Source of the DNA: Mycobacterium sp. IS-1742
GTDB taxonomy: Bacteria; Actinomycetota; Actinomycetes; Mycobacteriales; Mycobacteriaceae
Direction: 5' to 3'
Assembly: GCF_001500125.1 (NCBI RefSeq)
Contig: NZ_LQIV01000023.1
Location: 124,001-188,000, forward strand
DNA length: 64,000 nt
In this document: positions 1 through 7,023 of the stretch, piece by piece
Position numbering within the stretch: the first letter of the stretch is position 1
Layout: every line of letters begins with the position of its first letter
Program-made: the position numbers and the translations under genes
The notes under the pieces: model-generated
What the model was told of the DNA's origin: nothing
Databases searched by the model: none
The model's input: the letters and a program-made list of their open reading frames with translations, nothing else

Positions 1-314
1 AGGCCAAGGCGTATTCGCTGACGTTCCCGGACTGGAAGCCGGCCACCTTCGACTACTGGCCCGCCGCGAACGGTTTGGTGATGAAGACGCGGTGGGAAGG
101 CCACACCGAAGACGGCGTGAAGATGGGCTTCTACTCGTACAGCTTCGTCCAGACGAACGACGAGGGCGAGCTCATCCGGTGGGAGACCCACGTCAACGAC
201 GAGTACAACGCCTTCCTCGACGCCGCGATCGGGGTGCACGGGCCGTTCCACGGCACGGGGGAGTACGTCGAGGCGCTGGAGCGCGTGCTCGCCGCCGCGG
301 GGGTGACGGTGTGA
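1..314 (+). CDS. SnoaL/NTF2-like protein, 5' truncated
   Basis: The reading frame is open from base 3 and enters from outside the window, so the N-terminus is missing; about 103 C-terminal residues are visible, ending in TGA at 312-314. The alternation of aromatic and charged residues (for example DYWP, YSYSFVQTNDEGEL, RWETHVNDEYNAFLD) fits the SnoaL-like or nuclear-transport-factor-2 fold, a small alpha+beta barrel used by polyketide cyclases, isomerases and dehydratases. Its stop overlaps the GTG start of a second protein of the same size class by 3 bases, so the two are co-translated and may form a heteromer. In steroid-type clusters such proteins act as isomerases or hydratases, but no catalytic residue can be assigned here. 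The family call is by sequence feel only. Confidence 0.6.
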   Translation, partial: AKAYSLTFPDWKPATFDYWPAANGLVMKTRWEGHTEDGVKMGFYSYSFVQTNDEGELIRWETHVNDEYNAFLDAAIGVHGPFHGTGEYVEALERVLAAAGVTV

Positions 315-775
315 CGACGATCGACGACGTCATCGGCCAGACCAGCGGACGGTCGCGGGCTGTGCTCGAGTACAGCCAGACCATGGGCCGACTGGTGAAA
401 AGCGCCAAGGATCCCGGCTTCTCGGTCGACAGTTGGGCGCCGCTGGCCGAACTCATCGCCGTCGACGAGTTCGTCCGGATCGGCCCGTTCAAGGAGGTGA
501 TGAACTGGGCCGAGTACACCGAGTTCCTGACCAACTGGGCGAAGTCCTCCGACTGGGACTGCTCGTTCAAACGCCTCACCGAATCGGATGACGTGGCGTT
601 CCTCGAACTCGAGGAGCGCAGCCGGGTCGGCGATTTCAGCAGTGTGGTGAACACCGTGTCGGTGTACGAGTTCGACGCCGACGACAAGATCACCTACGTG
701 GCGGTCTACCTGCAGATGCAGCTGCCCGACCCGGCGGCGCTGCCCGACTTCGAAAGTGCTGGTGGGGCCGAGTGA
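311..775 (+). CDS. SnoaL/NTF2-like protein
   Basis: A 154-residue protein. I place the start at GTG 311 because it overlaps the stop of the preceding gene (GTGA arrangement); the longer open frame upstream is out-of-frame shadow of that gene. The size and pattern (helical N-terminus, then strands such as DDVAFLELEERSRVGDF and KITYVAVYLQMQLP) suit the NTF2-like superfamily. No signal peptide or membrane segment is visible, so it is cytosolic. It is coupled to the preceding gene and followed after 51 bases by an SDR, suggesting one small catabolic transcription unit. The role is unknown; ring-modifying isomerase or dehydratase activity is a family-based guess. Confidence 0.6.
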   Translation: MTTIDDVIGQTSGRSRAVLEYSQTMGRLVKSAKDPGFSVDSWAPLAELIAVDEFVRIGPFKEVMNWAEYTEFLTNWAKSSDWDCSFKRLTESDDVAFLELEERSRVGDFSSVVNTVSVYEFDADDKITYVAVYLQMQLPDPAALPDFESAGGAE

Positions 776-826
776 CCGAGCCATCGACGTCGGCCGACAC
801 CCGGATCGCATAGGAATTCCGCCGCA

Positions 827-1582
827 ATGCCTTTCGAGAACACCACCGCCATCGTGACGGGCGGCGCACAGGGCCTCGGCCTGGCGATCGCCGAAGCGCT
901 CGCCGCCCGCGGCACCAAGGTCGCCGTCTTCGATCTCGCGACCGACCAGATCGACACCGAGGTCGCCCGGTTACGCGGGCAGGGGGCCACGGTCAACGGT
1001 TACACCGTCGACGTCTCCGACCGCGCCGCGGTCAGGGCCGCGGTCGACCGGGTGCGCGCAGACCTCGGGCCGGTGCTGATCCTGGTCAACAACGCCGGTG
1101 TCGAGCAGTTCGGCAAGTTCAGTGAGATCACCGACGAGCAGTGGGACCGGGTGATGGCGGTCAACCTGCGCGGACCGTTCATCTGCACCCAGGAGGTGCT
1201 GCCGGACATGACCGCCGCGCACTGGGGGCGCATCGTCAACATCTCCTCGTCGAGCGCGCAGGGCGGGCAGTCGCGGATGGCCGCCTATGTCAGTTCCAAG
1301 GCCGGGGTGATCGGGTTCACCAAGAGCCTCGCCCTCGAACTCGGCCCGAAGGGCATCACGGTCAATACCATTCCGCCGGGCATGGTGGTCACCCCGATGC
1401 TGGAGAAGGCCATCGAGGAAGGCCGGTTCACCGCGCCACTGGAGCATTTCGCCAAGATCACCCCGGTGCGCCGCGCGGGCCGTCCGGAGGACATCGCCAA
1501 CGCCGCGATGTTCCTGTGCCAGGACGAATCGGGCTACGTCACGGGCCAGGTGATCGGCGTCAACGGCGGTCGCCGCACCTGA
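827..1582 (+). CDS. Short-chain dehydrogenase/reductase (SDR)
   Basis: A 251-residue classical SDR, probably oxidising or reducing a hydroxyl/keto group with NAD(P). Visible motifs: the dinucleotide-binding TGGAQGLG near residue 12, NNAG near residue 87, a catalytic Ser run (NISSSS) and the active-site YVSSK. The C-terminal GYVTGQVIGVNGG is typical of FabG-like members. Start ATG 827 follows an AGGAA-type ribosome site. It is clearly a paralogue of the SDR at 19872-20573 (shared LPDM..WGRIVNISSSS, KSLALELGP-type stretch, and GVNGGR ending), suggesting two related alcohol-oxidation steps in one pathway. It converges on the P450 genes, with a strong hairpin in between. The substrate cannot be read from sequence. 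Confidence 0.9.
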   Translation: MPFENTTAIVTGGAQGLGLAIAEALAARGTKVAVFDLATDQIDTEVARLRGQGATVNGYTVDVSDRAAVRAAVDRVRADLGPVLILVNNAGVEQFGKFSEITDEQWDRVMAVNLRGPFICTQEVLPDMTAAHWGRIVNISSSSAQGGQSRMAAYVSSKAGVIGFTKSLALELGPKGITVNTIPPGMVVTPMLEKAIEEGRFTAPLEHFAKITPVRRAGRPEDIANAAMFLCQDESGYVTGQVIGVNGGRRT

Positions 1583-1606
1583 CCGACGCGCCCGGCCGAT
1601 CTCCGC

Positions 1607-1663
1607 CGAAACAGCATTCCCGGTCGTCAAGCGGTTGACTTGACGACCGGGAATGCTGTTTCG
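1607..1663. terminator. Perfect 25-bp inverted repeat, likely bidirectional terminator
   Basis: The two arms (1607-1631 and 1639-1663) are perfect reverse complements over 25 bp with a 7-base loop. The element lies between convergent genes (SDR and P450), which fits a bidirectional terminator, although no T-tract follows. Each arm contains an element resembling the island's operator (GAAAC-AGC-ATTCCC and its complement), so it may also bind a regulator. Confidence 0.8.
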
Positions 1664-1678
1664 CGGCCGGCGTCGCCG

Positions 1679-2896
1679 TCAGCGCAGCACGCGCACCGGG
1701 ACGTGCGACCAGCCGGCGACGTTCTGCATGGCGACCCGGCGGCACTCGTCCCACAGCACCTCGTAATGGGGCATGAAGTCCAGTAGGCGTTCCAGTGCGA
1801 TCGCGCTCTCCATGCGGGCCAGCGCCGCCCCGAGGCAGCTGTGCACCCCGTAGCCGAAGCCCAGGTTCTGTGCCTCGGTGCGGTCGCGGTCGATGTCGAA
1901 GGTGTCGGCGTCGGTGAAGGCCTCGGGATCCCGGTTGGCCGAACCGCCGAGCAGGAACACGGGTTTGCCCGCCGGGATCGTGACCCCGTGGATCGTCACG
2001 TCCTTCATCGAACGACGCACGTTGTACTGCGCCGGCGCCTCGTAGCGCAACAGCTCCTCGACGGCGGCGGGGATCTTGCTGCGGTCGTCGAGCAGCTTCT
2101 GCCACTGGTCGGGGAAGCGGGCGAAGGTGACCGCCGCGTTGCCCATCAGCTTGGTCACCGTCTCGGCGCCCGCGCCGCCGAGAAGCGTTGCGAAACCAGC
2201 GATCTCGAGGTCGTCGAGGCGCTCCATGCGCCCGTCCTCCCGTTCGATCTCGGCCTGTACCAACGCCGTGAACATATCGTCCTGCGGATCCTCCCGGCGG
2301 GCTGCGATCAGCTCGAAGTACAGGCCCATGGCTTCGGCGATGGCCTGCATGCCTTCCGGGGACATCTCCTCCTGCCCGGGTTCGCGGTGCAGCGACGTGT
2401 CCACCCATTGGCGCACCTGCTGGCGGCGGTCCTCCGGGACGCCGAGCATCCGGGTGATCACCTCCACCGGGAAGAACGCCGCGAATTCCTGCACGACGTC
2501 GAAGCGCTCCGGATCGGCGGCGCGGAAGCACGAGTCGATGGTCTCCTCGACCATCGGTTGGAGTTTCGCGATCTGGCGCGGGGTGAAGACCTTGTTGACC
2601 AGGCTGCGCATCTGCCGGTGCTCCGGCGGATCCATCAGGATGATCATCTTGAACGGCGCCGGTTCGCCGGTCTTCACCATCGACAGGTCGAGGCCATAGG
2701 CCGAGGAGAACGTTTGATAGTCCTTGAACGCCGCCGCCACATCGGCGTGCCGCGACAACGCGTAGAAGTCCAATTCCTCGTTGTAGTACACCGGCGCCGC
2801 TTCGCGCATGCGCCGGTAGATCTCCCACGGCTCGTTGAAGTACTCCTCGGAGAACGGGTCGAACACGAGATCGGAATTGGTCTTAGGGGTGGTCAT
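1679..2896 (-). CDS. Cytochrome P450
   Basis: A 405-residue soluble bacterial P450 monooxygenase, expected to hydroxylate a hydrophobic substrate using electrons from a ferredoxin. The I-helix motif GGAGAET, the K-helix EELLR (ExxR) and the haem loop FGYGVHSCLG with ligand Cys354 are all present. The length is normal for the class. It is the last gene of the minus-strand unit P450 - ferredoxin - P450; the ferredoxin ends 28 bases upstream of this start. It is a close paralogue of the P450 at 3122-4324 (same N-terminal FDP..EYF pattern and same C-terminal QNVAG..HVPVRVL). The CYP family cannot be assigned by eye. Confidence 0.95.
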   Translation of the reverse strand: MTTPKTNSDLVFDPFSEEYFNEPWEIYRRMREAAPVYYNEELDFYALSRHADVAAAFKDYQTFSSAYGLDLSMVKTGEPAPFKMIILMDPPEHRQMRSLVNKVFTPRQIAKLQPMVEETIDSCFRAADPERFDVVQEFAAFFPVEVITRMLGVPEDRRQQVRQWVDTSLHREPGQEEMSPEGMQAIAEAMGLYFELIAARREDPQDDMFTALVQAEIEREDGRMERLDDLEIAGFATLLGGAGAETVTKLMGNAAVTFARFPDQWQKLLDDRSKIPAAVEELLRYEAPAQYNVRRSMKDVTIHGVTIPAGKPVFLLGGSANRDPEAFTDADTFDIDRDRTEAQNLGFGYGVHSCLGAALARMESAIALERLLDFMPHYEVLWDECRRVAMQNVAGWSHVPVRVLR

Positions 2897-2924
2897 TCAC
2901 TCTCCCGGTCGGCCGCGACGGGTC

Positions 2925-3125
2925 TCATTCGTCGCGGATGCTGATGGCCTGCCGCGGGCACTGGCGCACCGCTTCTTTGACCTGTTCTTCGTTCTCTGGG
3001 GTGACCTCGTCCTGCAGGACGTGGAGGTAATCCTCGTCGTCCAGGTCGAAGACCTCGGGGATGATGCCCATGCACACCCCGTTGCTCTCGCACAGTCCGA
3101 AATCGACCTCGATCTTGCGGGTCAT
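2925..3125 (-). CDS. 3Fe-4S ferredoxin
   Basis: A 66-residue ferredoxin of the P450-partner type. Cysteines 12, 18 and 56 (CESNGVC and RQCP) supply three cluster ligands, as expected for a [3Fe-4S] cluster; the acidic middle (DLDDEDY) suits docking to a P450. ATG 3125 overlaps the stop of the upstream P450 by 4 bases (ATGA), so the two are translationally coupled and this is almost certainly the electron donor for one or both flanking P450s. The reductase could be the NuoF-like flavoprotein at 8990-10288, but that is inference. Confidence 0.9.
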   Translation of the reverse strand: MTRKIEVDFGLCESNGVCMGIIPEVFDLDDEDYLHVLQDEVTPENEEQVKEAVRQCPRQAISIRDE

Positions 3126-4324
3126 TTCAGGACCCGCACCGGGACGTGGTGGTATCCCGCGACGTTCTGCATGTGCACACGTTCCAGCCCGTCGAAGTCG
3201 ACCTCGTAGCGCGGCATGAAGTCGAGCAGGTGTTCCAGGGCGATCACGGTCTCCAGCCGGGCCAGCGCCGCGCCCAGGCAGCTGTGGATGCCGTAACCCA
3301 GACCGAGGTTCTGCGCCTGCGTGCGGTCGCGCCTGATGTCGAACGTCTCGGCGTCGTCGAAAGCGCGTGGATCGCGGTTCGCGGCGGCTTTCATCAGGAA
3401 CACCGGCTTGTGCGCCGGGATGACGCCGCTGGGCACCTCGGCGTCCTTCAACGTGTACCGCACGTTGTACTGCACCGGCCCGACGTAGCGCAGCAGCTCC
3501 TCGACCGCGGCGGGGATCAGGCTGCGGTCGTCGAGCAGCAGCTGCCACTGTTCGGGGTGGCGCGCGAATTCGACGACCGCGCTGCCGACGAGCTTGGTGA
3601 CCGTCTCGGCCCCCGCGCCGCCGAGCAGCGTCGTGAAGCCGGTGATCTCCAGATCGTCGAGCTTGCGCGTCCCGCCGTTCTCGTCGGGGAGCTCCGCGGC
3701 GATCAACCGGCTGATCATGTCGTCCTGCGGGTTCTGCCGACGCTCCTGGACCAGCCCGTAGTAGTACATCCCCGAATCGATGTTCGCCTGGGTGTTCTCG
3801 TCGGACAGCCCGATCTGGCCGGGTTTGCGTTCGAGGCTGGTGTCGATCCAGCGGCGGACCTGCTGACGGAACTCCTCCGGGACGCCGGCCATCCGGGTGA
3901 TCACCTCGACCGGGAACGGGCCGGAGAAGTCCTGGACGACGTCGAAGTGGTCGGGATCGACCTGCGACAGGTAGTGCTCGACGAGTTCGGTGATCGTCTC
4001 GCGCTGCGACTGGATGGCACGTGGGGTGAACGCCTTGTTCAGCAGGCTGCGCATGTGCCGGTGCTCGGGCGGATCCATGAAGATGATCGACTTCACGGGG
4101 CCCTCTTCGGATCGGACCATGGCCAGGTCGCAGCCGCGCGACGACGAGAACGACTCGTAGTCCTTGAGCGCCGCGGCCACGTCGGCGTGCCGGGTCAGCG
4201 CGTAGAAGTCCTGGTCCTCGTCGTAGTACAGCGGAGCGTCGTCGCGCATCCGCCGGTAGATCTCGTACGGATCGTCGAAGTACTCCGCCGACACCGGATC
4301 GAACTTCAGTCGTGGCTTGGTCAT
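3122..4324 (-). CDS. Cytochrome P450 with Leu for Phe in the haem loop
   Basis: A 400-residue P450. The I-helix GGAGAET, EELLR (ExxR) and the Cys349 haem loop are clear. The loop reads LGYGIHSCLG: the usual first Phe of FxxGxxxCxG is Leu, whereas the paralogue at 1679-2896 keeps Phe. This is uncommon and could tune haem redox potential. The start ATG 4324 has a strong GGAGGAG site. It is the first gene of the P450/ferredoxin/P450 unit and sits behind a 101-base promoter region with palindromes. The substrate is unknown; pairing with a paralogue suggests two hydroxylations of the same or successive intermediates. Confidence 0.95.
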   Translation of the reverse strand: MTKPRLKFDPVSAEYFDDPYEIYRRMRDDAPLYYDEDQDFYALTRHADVAAALKDYESFSSSRGCDLAMVRSEEGPVKSIIFMDPPEHRHMRSLLNKAFTPRAIQSQRETITELVEHYLSQVDPDHFDVVQDFSGPFPVEVITRMAGVPEEFRQQVRRWIDTSLERKPGQIGLSDENTQANIDSGMYYYGLVQERRQNPQDDMISRLIAAELPDENGGTRKLDDLEITGFTTLLGGAGAETVTKLVGSAVVEFARHPEQWQLLLDDRSLIPAAVEELLRYVGPVQYNVRYTLKDAEVPSGVIPAHKPVFLMKAAANRDPRAFDDAETFDIRRDRTQAQNLGLGYGIHSCLGAALARLETVIALEHLLDFMPRYEVDFDGLERVHMQNVAGYHHVPVRVLK

Positions 4325-4361
4325 GGGCTCCTCCTTCGCGGCGGGCTGAGTGCCGGAAGCG

Positions 4362-4386
4362 TTACGTAAAGCATATTTACTGTAAA
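4362..4386. promoter_or_regulatory. Palindromes in the P450 operon promoter
   Basis: The 101-base gap ahead of the P450 unit holds TTACGTAA (4362-4369) and TTTAC-T-GTAAA (4376-4386), with GTAAAGC repeated at 4366 and 4382. The AT-rich dyads are conspicuous in this GC-rich DNA and differ from the island's main operator, so a separate regulator is likely. No promoter hexamers are assigned with confidence. Confidence 0.5.
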
Positions 4387-4425
4387 GCTAACAGTTTTCG
4401 TTACTTTCGGACGTGAGTTCGGCGA

Positions 4426-5244
4426 TCACGTGGGCGCGACGTCCCGGTCGCGCAGGCCCGCGGAGATGGCGTCGTCGAGCACACCCAAGGCGGTGCCCTC
4501 TGCGGCCGCAATGCCGCGGACCACCTCGACGTCCTTGCCCACGAAGGCGCCCGCCATGTCGACGAATGCGCCGACCGATCCGCGCCCGGCGATCATGTTC
4601 AGCACCCGGCTGGCCGAGCTGCCGTGGGTCAGCGCGTTCAGCAGTTCGGGTTCGGCCACCCCCAGCGCCGCACCGAGCCGGACCGCCTCGCGCAGCAACC
4701 CGATCTGCGCGGCGAAGACCGTGTTGTTGACCAGCTTCACGCTCTGCCCGGCGCCGAGCGGTCCGACGTGCAGGATCGGATCGCCGTAGGCGGACAGCAC
4801 CGGCCGCACCCGCTCGACGGCGGCCTCGGAGCCTCCGACGAACAGCGTGACCGCCCCGGCCTCGATGTCGTGCGGGCCGCCGCTGACCGGCGCGTCGACG
4901 ACCTCCACCCCGTGCTCGCGCCCCCGTACGGCGAGTTGCCTGGCGGTGTCCGGGCTGCCCGTGGTGTGGACGACCAGGGTGGCACCGGAAGACATGGCCG
5001 CGAGCAGACCGCCGTCGAGGCACACCTCGCGAACCTGGTGGTCGGTGAACACGCAGACGACCACGACATCCGCGGCCGCCGCGGTGTCGGCGGGCTCCGA
5101 TACCACGTCAGCGCCCAGTCCGGCGGTCGCCGTGCGCTTCTCCGGGGTCCGGGCCAGCGCCCTGACGGTGTGGCCGGCGTCGACGAGGCGGCGCACCATC
5201 GGTGCGCCCATCCGTCCGGCGCCGACGAAACCGACCCTGCTCAC
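4426..5244 (-). CDS. NAD(P)-dependent 3-hydroxyisobutyrate dehydrogenase-like oxidoreductase
   Basis: A 272-residue member of the 3-hydroxyacid (beta-hydroxyacid) dehydrogenase family. It has the N-terminal Rossmann motif GFVGAGRMGAPM, the substrate motif DAPVSGG, and GQSVKLVNN with the catalytic Lys. Family members oxidise 3-hydroxyisobutyrate, tartronate semialdehyde and similar acids, or act as imine reductases. ATG 5244 overlaps the stop of its paralogue upstream by 4 bases. It closes the operon that begins at 10288. The likely role is oxidation of a small branched hydroxy-acid released from the main substrate (inference). Confidence 0.85.
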   Translation of the reverse strand: MSRVGFVGAGRMGAPMVRRLVDAGHTVRALARTPEKRTATAGLGADVVSEPADTAAAADVVVVCVFTDHQVREVCLDGGLLAAMSSGATLVVHTTGSPDTARQLAVRGREHGVEVVDAPVSGGPHDIEAGAVTLFVGGSEAAVERVRPVLSAYGDPILHVGPLGAGQSVKLVNNTVFAAQIGLLREAVRLGAALGVAEPELLNALTHGSSASRVLNMIAGRGSVGAFVDMAGAFVGKDVEVVRGIAAAEGTALGVLDDAISAGLRDRDVAPT

Positions 5245-6059
5245 CGCGGGTGGTCCATGGACTCCAGCGCGGTGTCGGCCGCCGTGAAGACCGAACCCTC
5301 TGGGGCCGATGCCCTGGCCGCGATGCTCGCGGCGTGCCGGACGTCCTTCTGCAGCAGCGCACCGGCGATCGGCGCCAGGGCCTCGACCGTCCCGCCGAAC
5401 ATGCTGATGCTGCCGAGCGCCTTGCTGGTCGCCGACCCGCCGTTGAGGACCTCGGCCAGCCGCGTCCGGGGGATACCGAGCGATTCGCCGAGTTCCAGTG
5501 TGGACAGCGCACTCCCGAGGTTCGCGGTGAACAGCAGGTTGTTCAGGATCTTGGTCACCTGGCCACTGCCCAGCGGGCCCAGGTGCACGATCGGGTCGGC
5601 GTATGTCGCGAAGACCGGACGCGCCCTCTCGACATCGGCCTCCTCACCGCCGGCCATCACCAGCAGCGTGCCCTGCTCGACCGCGGGTGCGCCGCCGCTG
5701 ACCGGCGCGTCGATCACCGAAACATTCTGGGCAGCGGCTCTTTCCGCGATCTCCCTGCAGGTGTCCGGGTGCACCGTGCTGTGGATGGCGATCATCGCCC
5801 CGGGTGCCAGCCCCGCCAGCACGCCGGTGTCACCGTAGAGCACCTCGCGCACGTCGTCGTCGCCGACCACGCACAGACACACCAGGTCGCTGGCCGCGGC
5901 GAGTTCGGCCGGGCTGCCCGCGGTCTTGGCGGCGGTGTCGGCGTACGGTTCGAGGCTGGCCGGGCGGCGCGCCCACAGGGTCAACTCGTACCCGCCCTCG
6001 ACGATCCGGCGCGCCATCGGCGCACCCTGACTGCCCAGGCCTATGAATCCGACACGCAT
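5241..6059 (-). CDS. NAD(P)-dependent 3-hydroxyisobutyrate dehydrogenase-like oxidoreductase (paralogue)
   Basis: A 272-residue protein of the same family and the same length as its downstream neighbour. Motifs: GFIGLGSQGAPM (Rossmann), DAPVSGG, and GQVTKILNN with the catalytic Lys. The Gln in LGSQGAPM replaces the usual Asn/Met (GLGxMG), a minor deviation near the dinucleotide. The start abuts the stop of the upstream alpha/beta hydrolase with no gap, and its own stop overlaps the next start, so all three are co-translated. Tandem duplication followed by divergence is the simplest origin; the two may form a heteromer or act on two enantiomers. Confidence 0.85.
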   Translation of the reverse strand: MRVGFIGLGSQGAPMARRIVEGGYELTLWARRPASLEPYADTAAKTAGSPAELAAASDLVCLCVVGDDDVREVLYGDTGVLAGLAPGAMIAIHSTVHPDTCREIAERAAAQNVSVIDAPVSGGAPAVEQGTLLVMAGGEEADVERARPVFATYADPIVHLGPLGSGQVTKILNNLLFTANLGSALSTLELGESLGIPRTRLAEVLNGGSATSKALGSISMFGGTVEALAPIAGALLQKDVRHAASIAARASAPEGSVFTAADTALESMDHPR

Positions 6060-7016
6060 CTAGCCCACCTCCAGCTTCTCTTCGGCGCCGCGCGAGACGA
6101 CACATTCTTCGACGAACGACAGCACCTTCAGGTGATACGCCGCGGCGGTCACCCCGAGGCTGAGGTTGTGCCCGGCCGCGGACTGCCCGGCGGTGACGAA
6201 CCGCGGGGCGTTGGTGAACGCGCCGGCGATCCGTGCCAGCGCCTCGGCGTCGGAACACCACACCCGTTCGTGCTCGGCGTGGCTGAACCGCACCGGCACC
6301 CGCACCTGGGCGGCCAGCGCGGGGAAGTCGCGCTGTGGCCAGTCCCTGACCATGGCGGCCTCGTACGGCGCACCGGTGGAGGAGTTCGTGATCCCGGTCA
6401 GCACCGCCGGGGGGTACAGGTCGGCGGGTTCCCAGAGCAGCTGCCGCAGACCCGGGGGACGCCGGGTCGGGCCCGCATCGCGCAGGATGTCCTGCGCTGC
6501 GTCCTGATACCGCAGGCCCGTACCGGCCAACTCCAGCCCGATCACGTCTGCGTCGGCCCGGGCATCGGTGGCCATCCGCAGGGCGAGCTCGCACCCGTTC
6601 GAGTGTGCGACGACGAAAACTCCCGCGCCTCGCGGTGTTTCGCCGAGCATCGCATCGACGGCGCCGTAGGCGAGCGACACCCGCTGTTCCGGATGCTCGA
6701 CGGCCTCGGGGTACGGGGCCGAACTGCCGTAGCCCGGGCGGTCCAGCGCGATCATCGTGAACCCCAGCCGGGCGCCCAGCCGCAGCAGCGACAGTCGCGG
6801 ATGGCCGGGGCAGTCGAAGTAGGCGGCGGTGCTCGCCCCGCCGTGCAGTGCGACGACCACCGCGCGCGGTTCCCCGGCCGCCTGGGCCATCAGTCCGGAC
6901 ATCGGCACACCGTCGACCATCACGACCCGGGGGCGCGGCGCTGTGCCGTATTCGCTCCTCACGTGCGCGGTGCCGTATTCGCTCGTCACGTGCGCGGTGC
7001 CGTACTCGTTCGTCAC
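6060..7016 (-). CDS. Alpha/beta hydrolase
   Basis: An alpha/beta-hydrolase-fold protein (about 318 aa from GTG 7016). It shows the oxyanion HGG (VVALHGGAST), a nucleophile elbow AHSNG and a C-terminal GHN with the catalytic His. The start is uncertain: GTG codons at 7052, 7016, 6989 and 6962 and ATG 6920 are all in frame, because a 27-base repeat duplicates a GTG-led nonapeptide (V-T/R-S/N-E-Y-G-T-A-H/P) three times. I chose 7016 because it lies just after the stop of the upstream gene; the conserved fold itself only needs the part from about 6920. It is probably an esterase, thioesterase or C-C hydrolase of the operon. Confidence 0.75.
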   Translation of the reverse strand: MTNEYGTAHVTSEYGTAHVRSEYGTAPRPRVVMVDGVPMSGLMAQAAGEPRAVVVALHGGASTAAYFDCPGHPRLSLLRLGARLGFTMIALDRPGYGSSAPYPEAVEHPEQRVSLAYGAVDAMLGETPRGAGVFVVAHSNGCELALRMATDARADADVIGLELAGTGLRYQDAAQDILRDAGPTRRPPGLRQLLWEPADLYPPAVLTGITNSSTGAPYEAAMVRDWPQRDFPALAAQVRVPVRFSHAEHERVWCSDAEALARIAGAFTNAPRFVTAGQSAAGHNLSLGVTAAAYHLKVLSFVEECVVSRGAEEKLEVG

Positions 7017-7023
7017 CTGCGGG
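6943..7023. repeat. Three tandem 27-bp repeats
   Basis: Copies lie at 6943-6969, 6970-6996 and 6997-7023. The first two differ at a single base (C/G); the third has about five changes. The repeat falls at the 5' end of the hydrolase gene and is in frame, giving 9-residue protein repeats each led by a potential GTG start. Confidence 0.9.
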
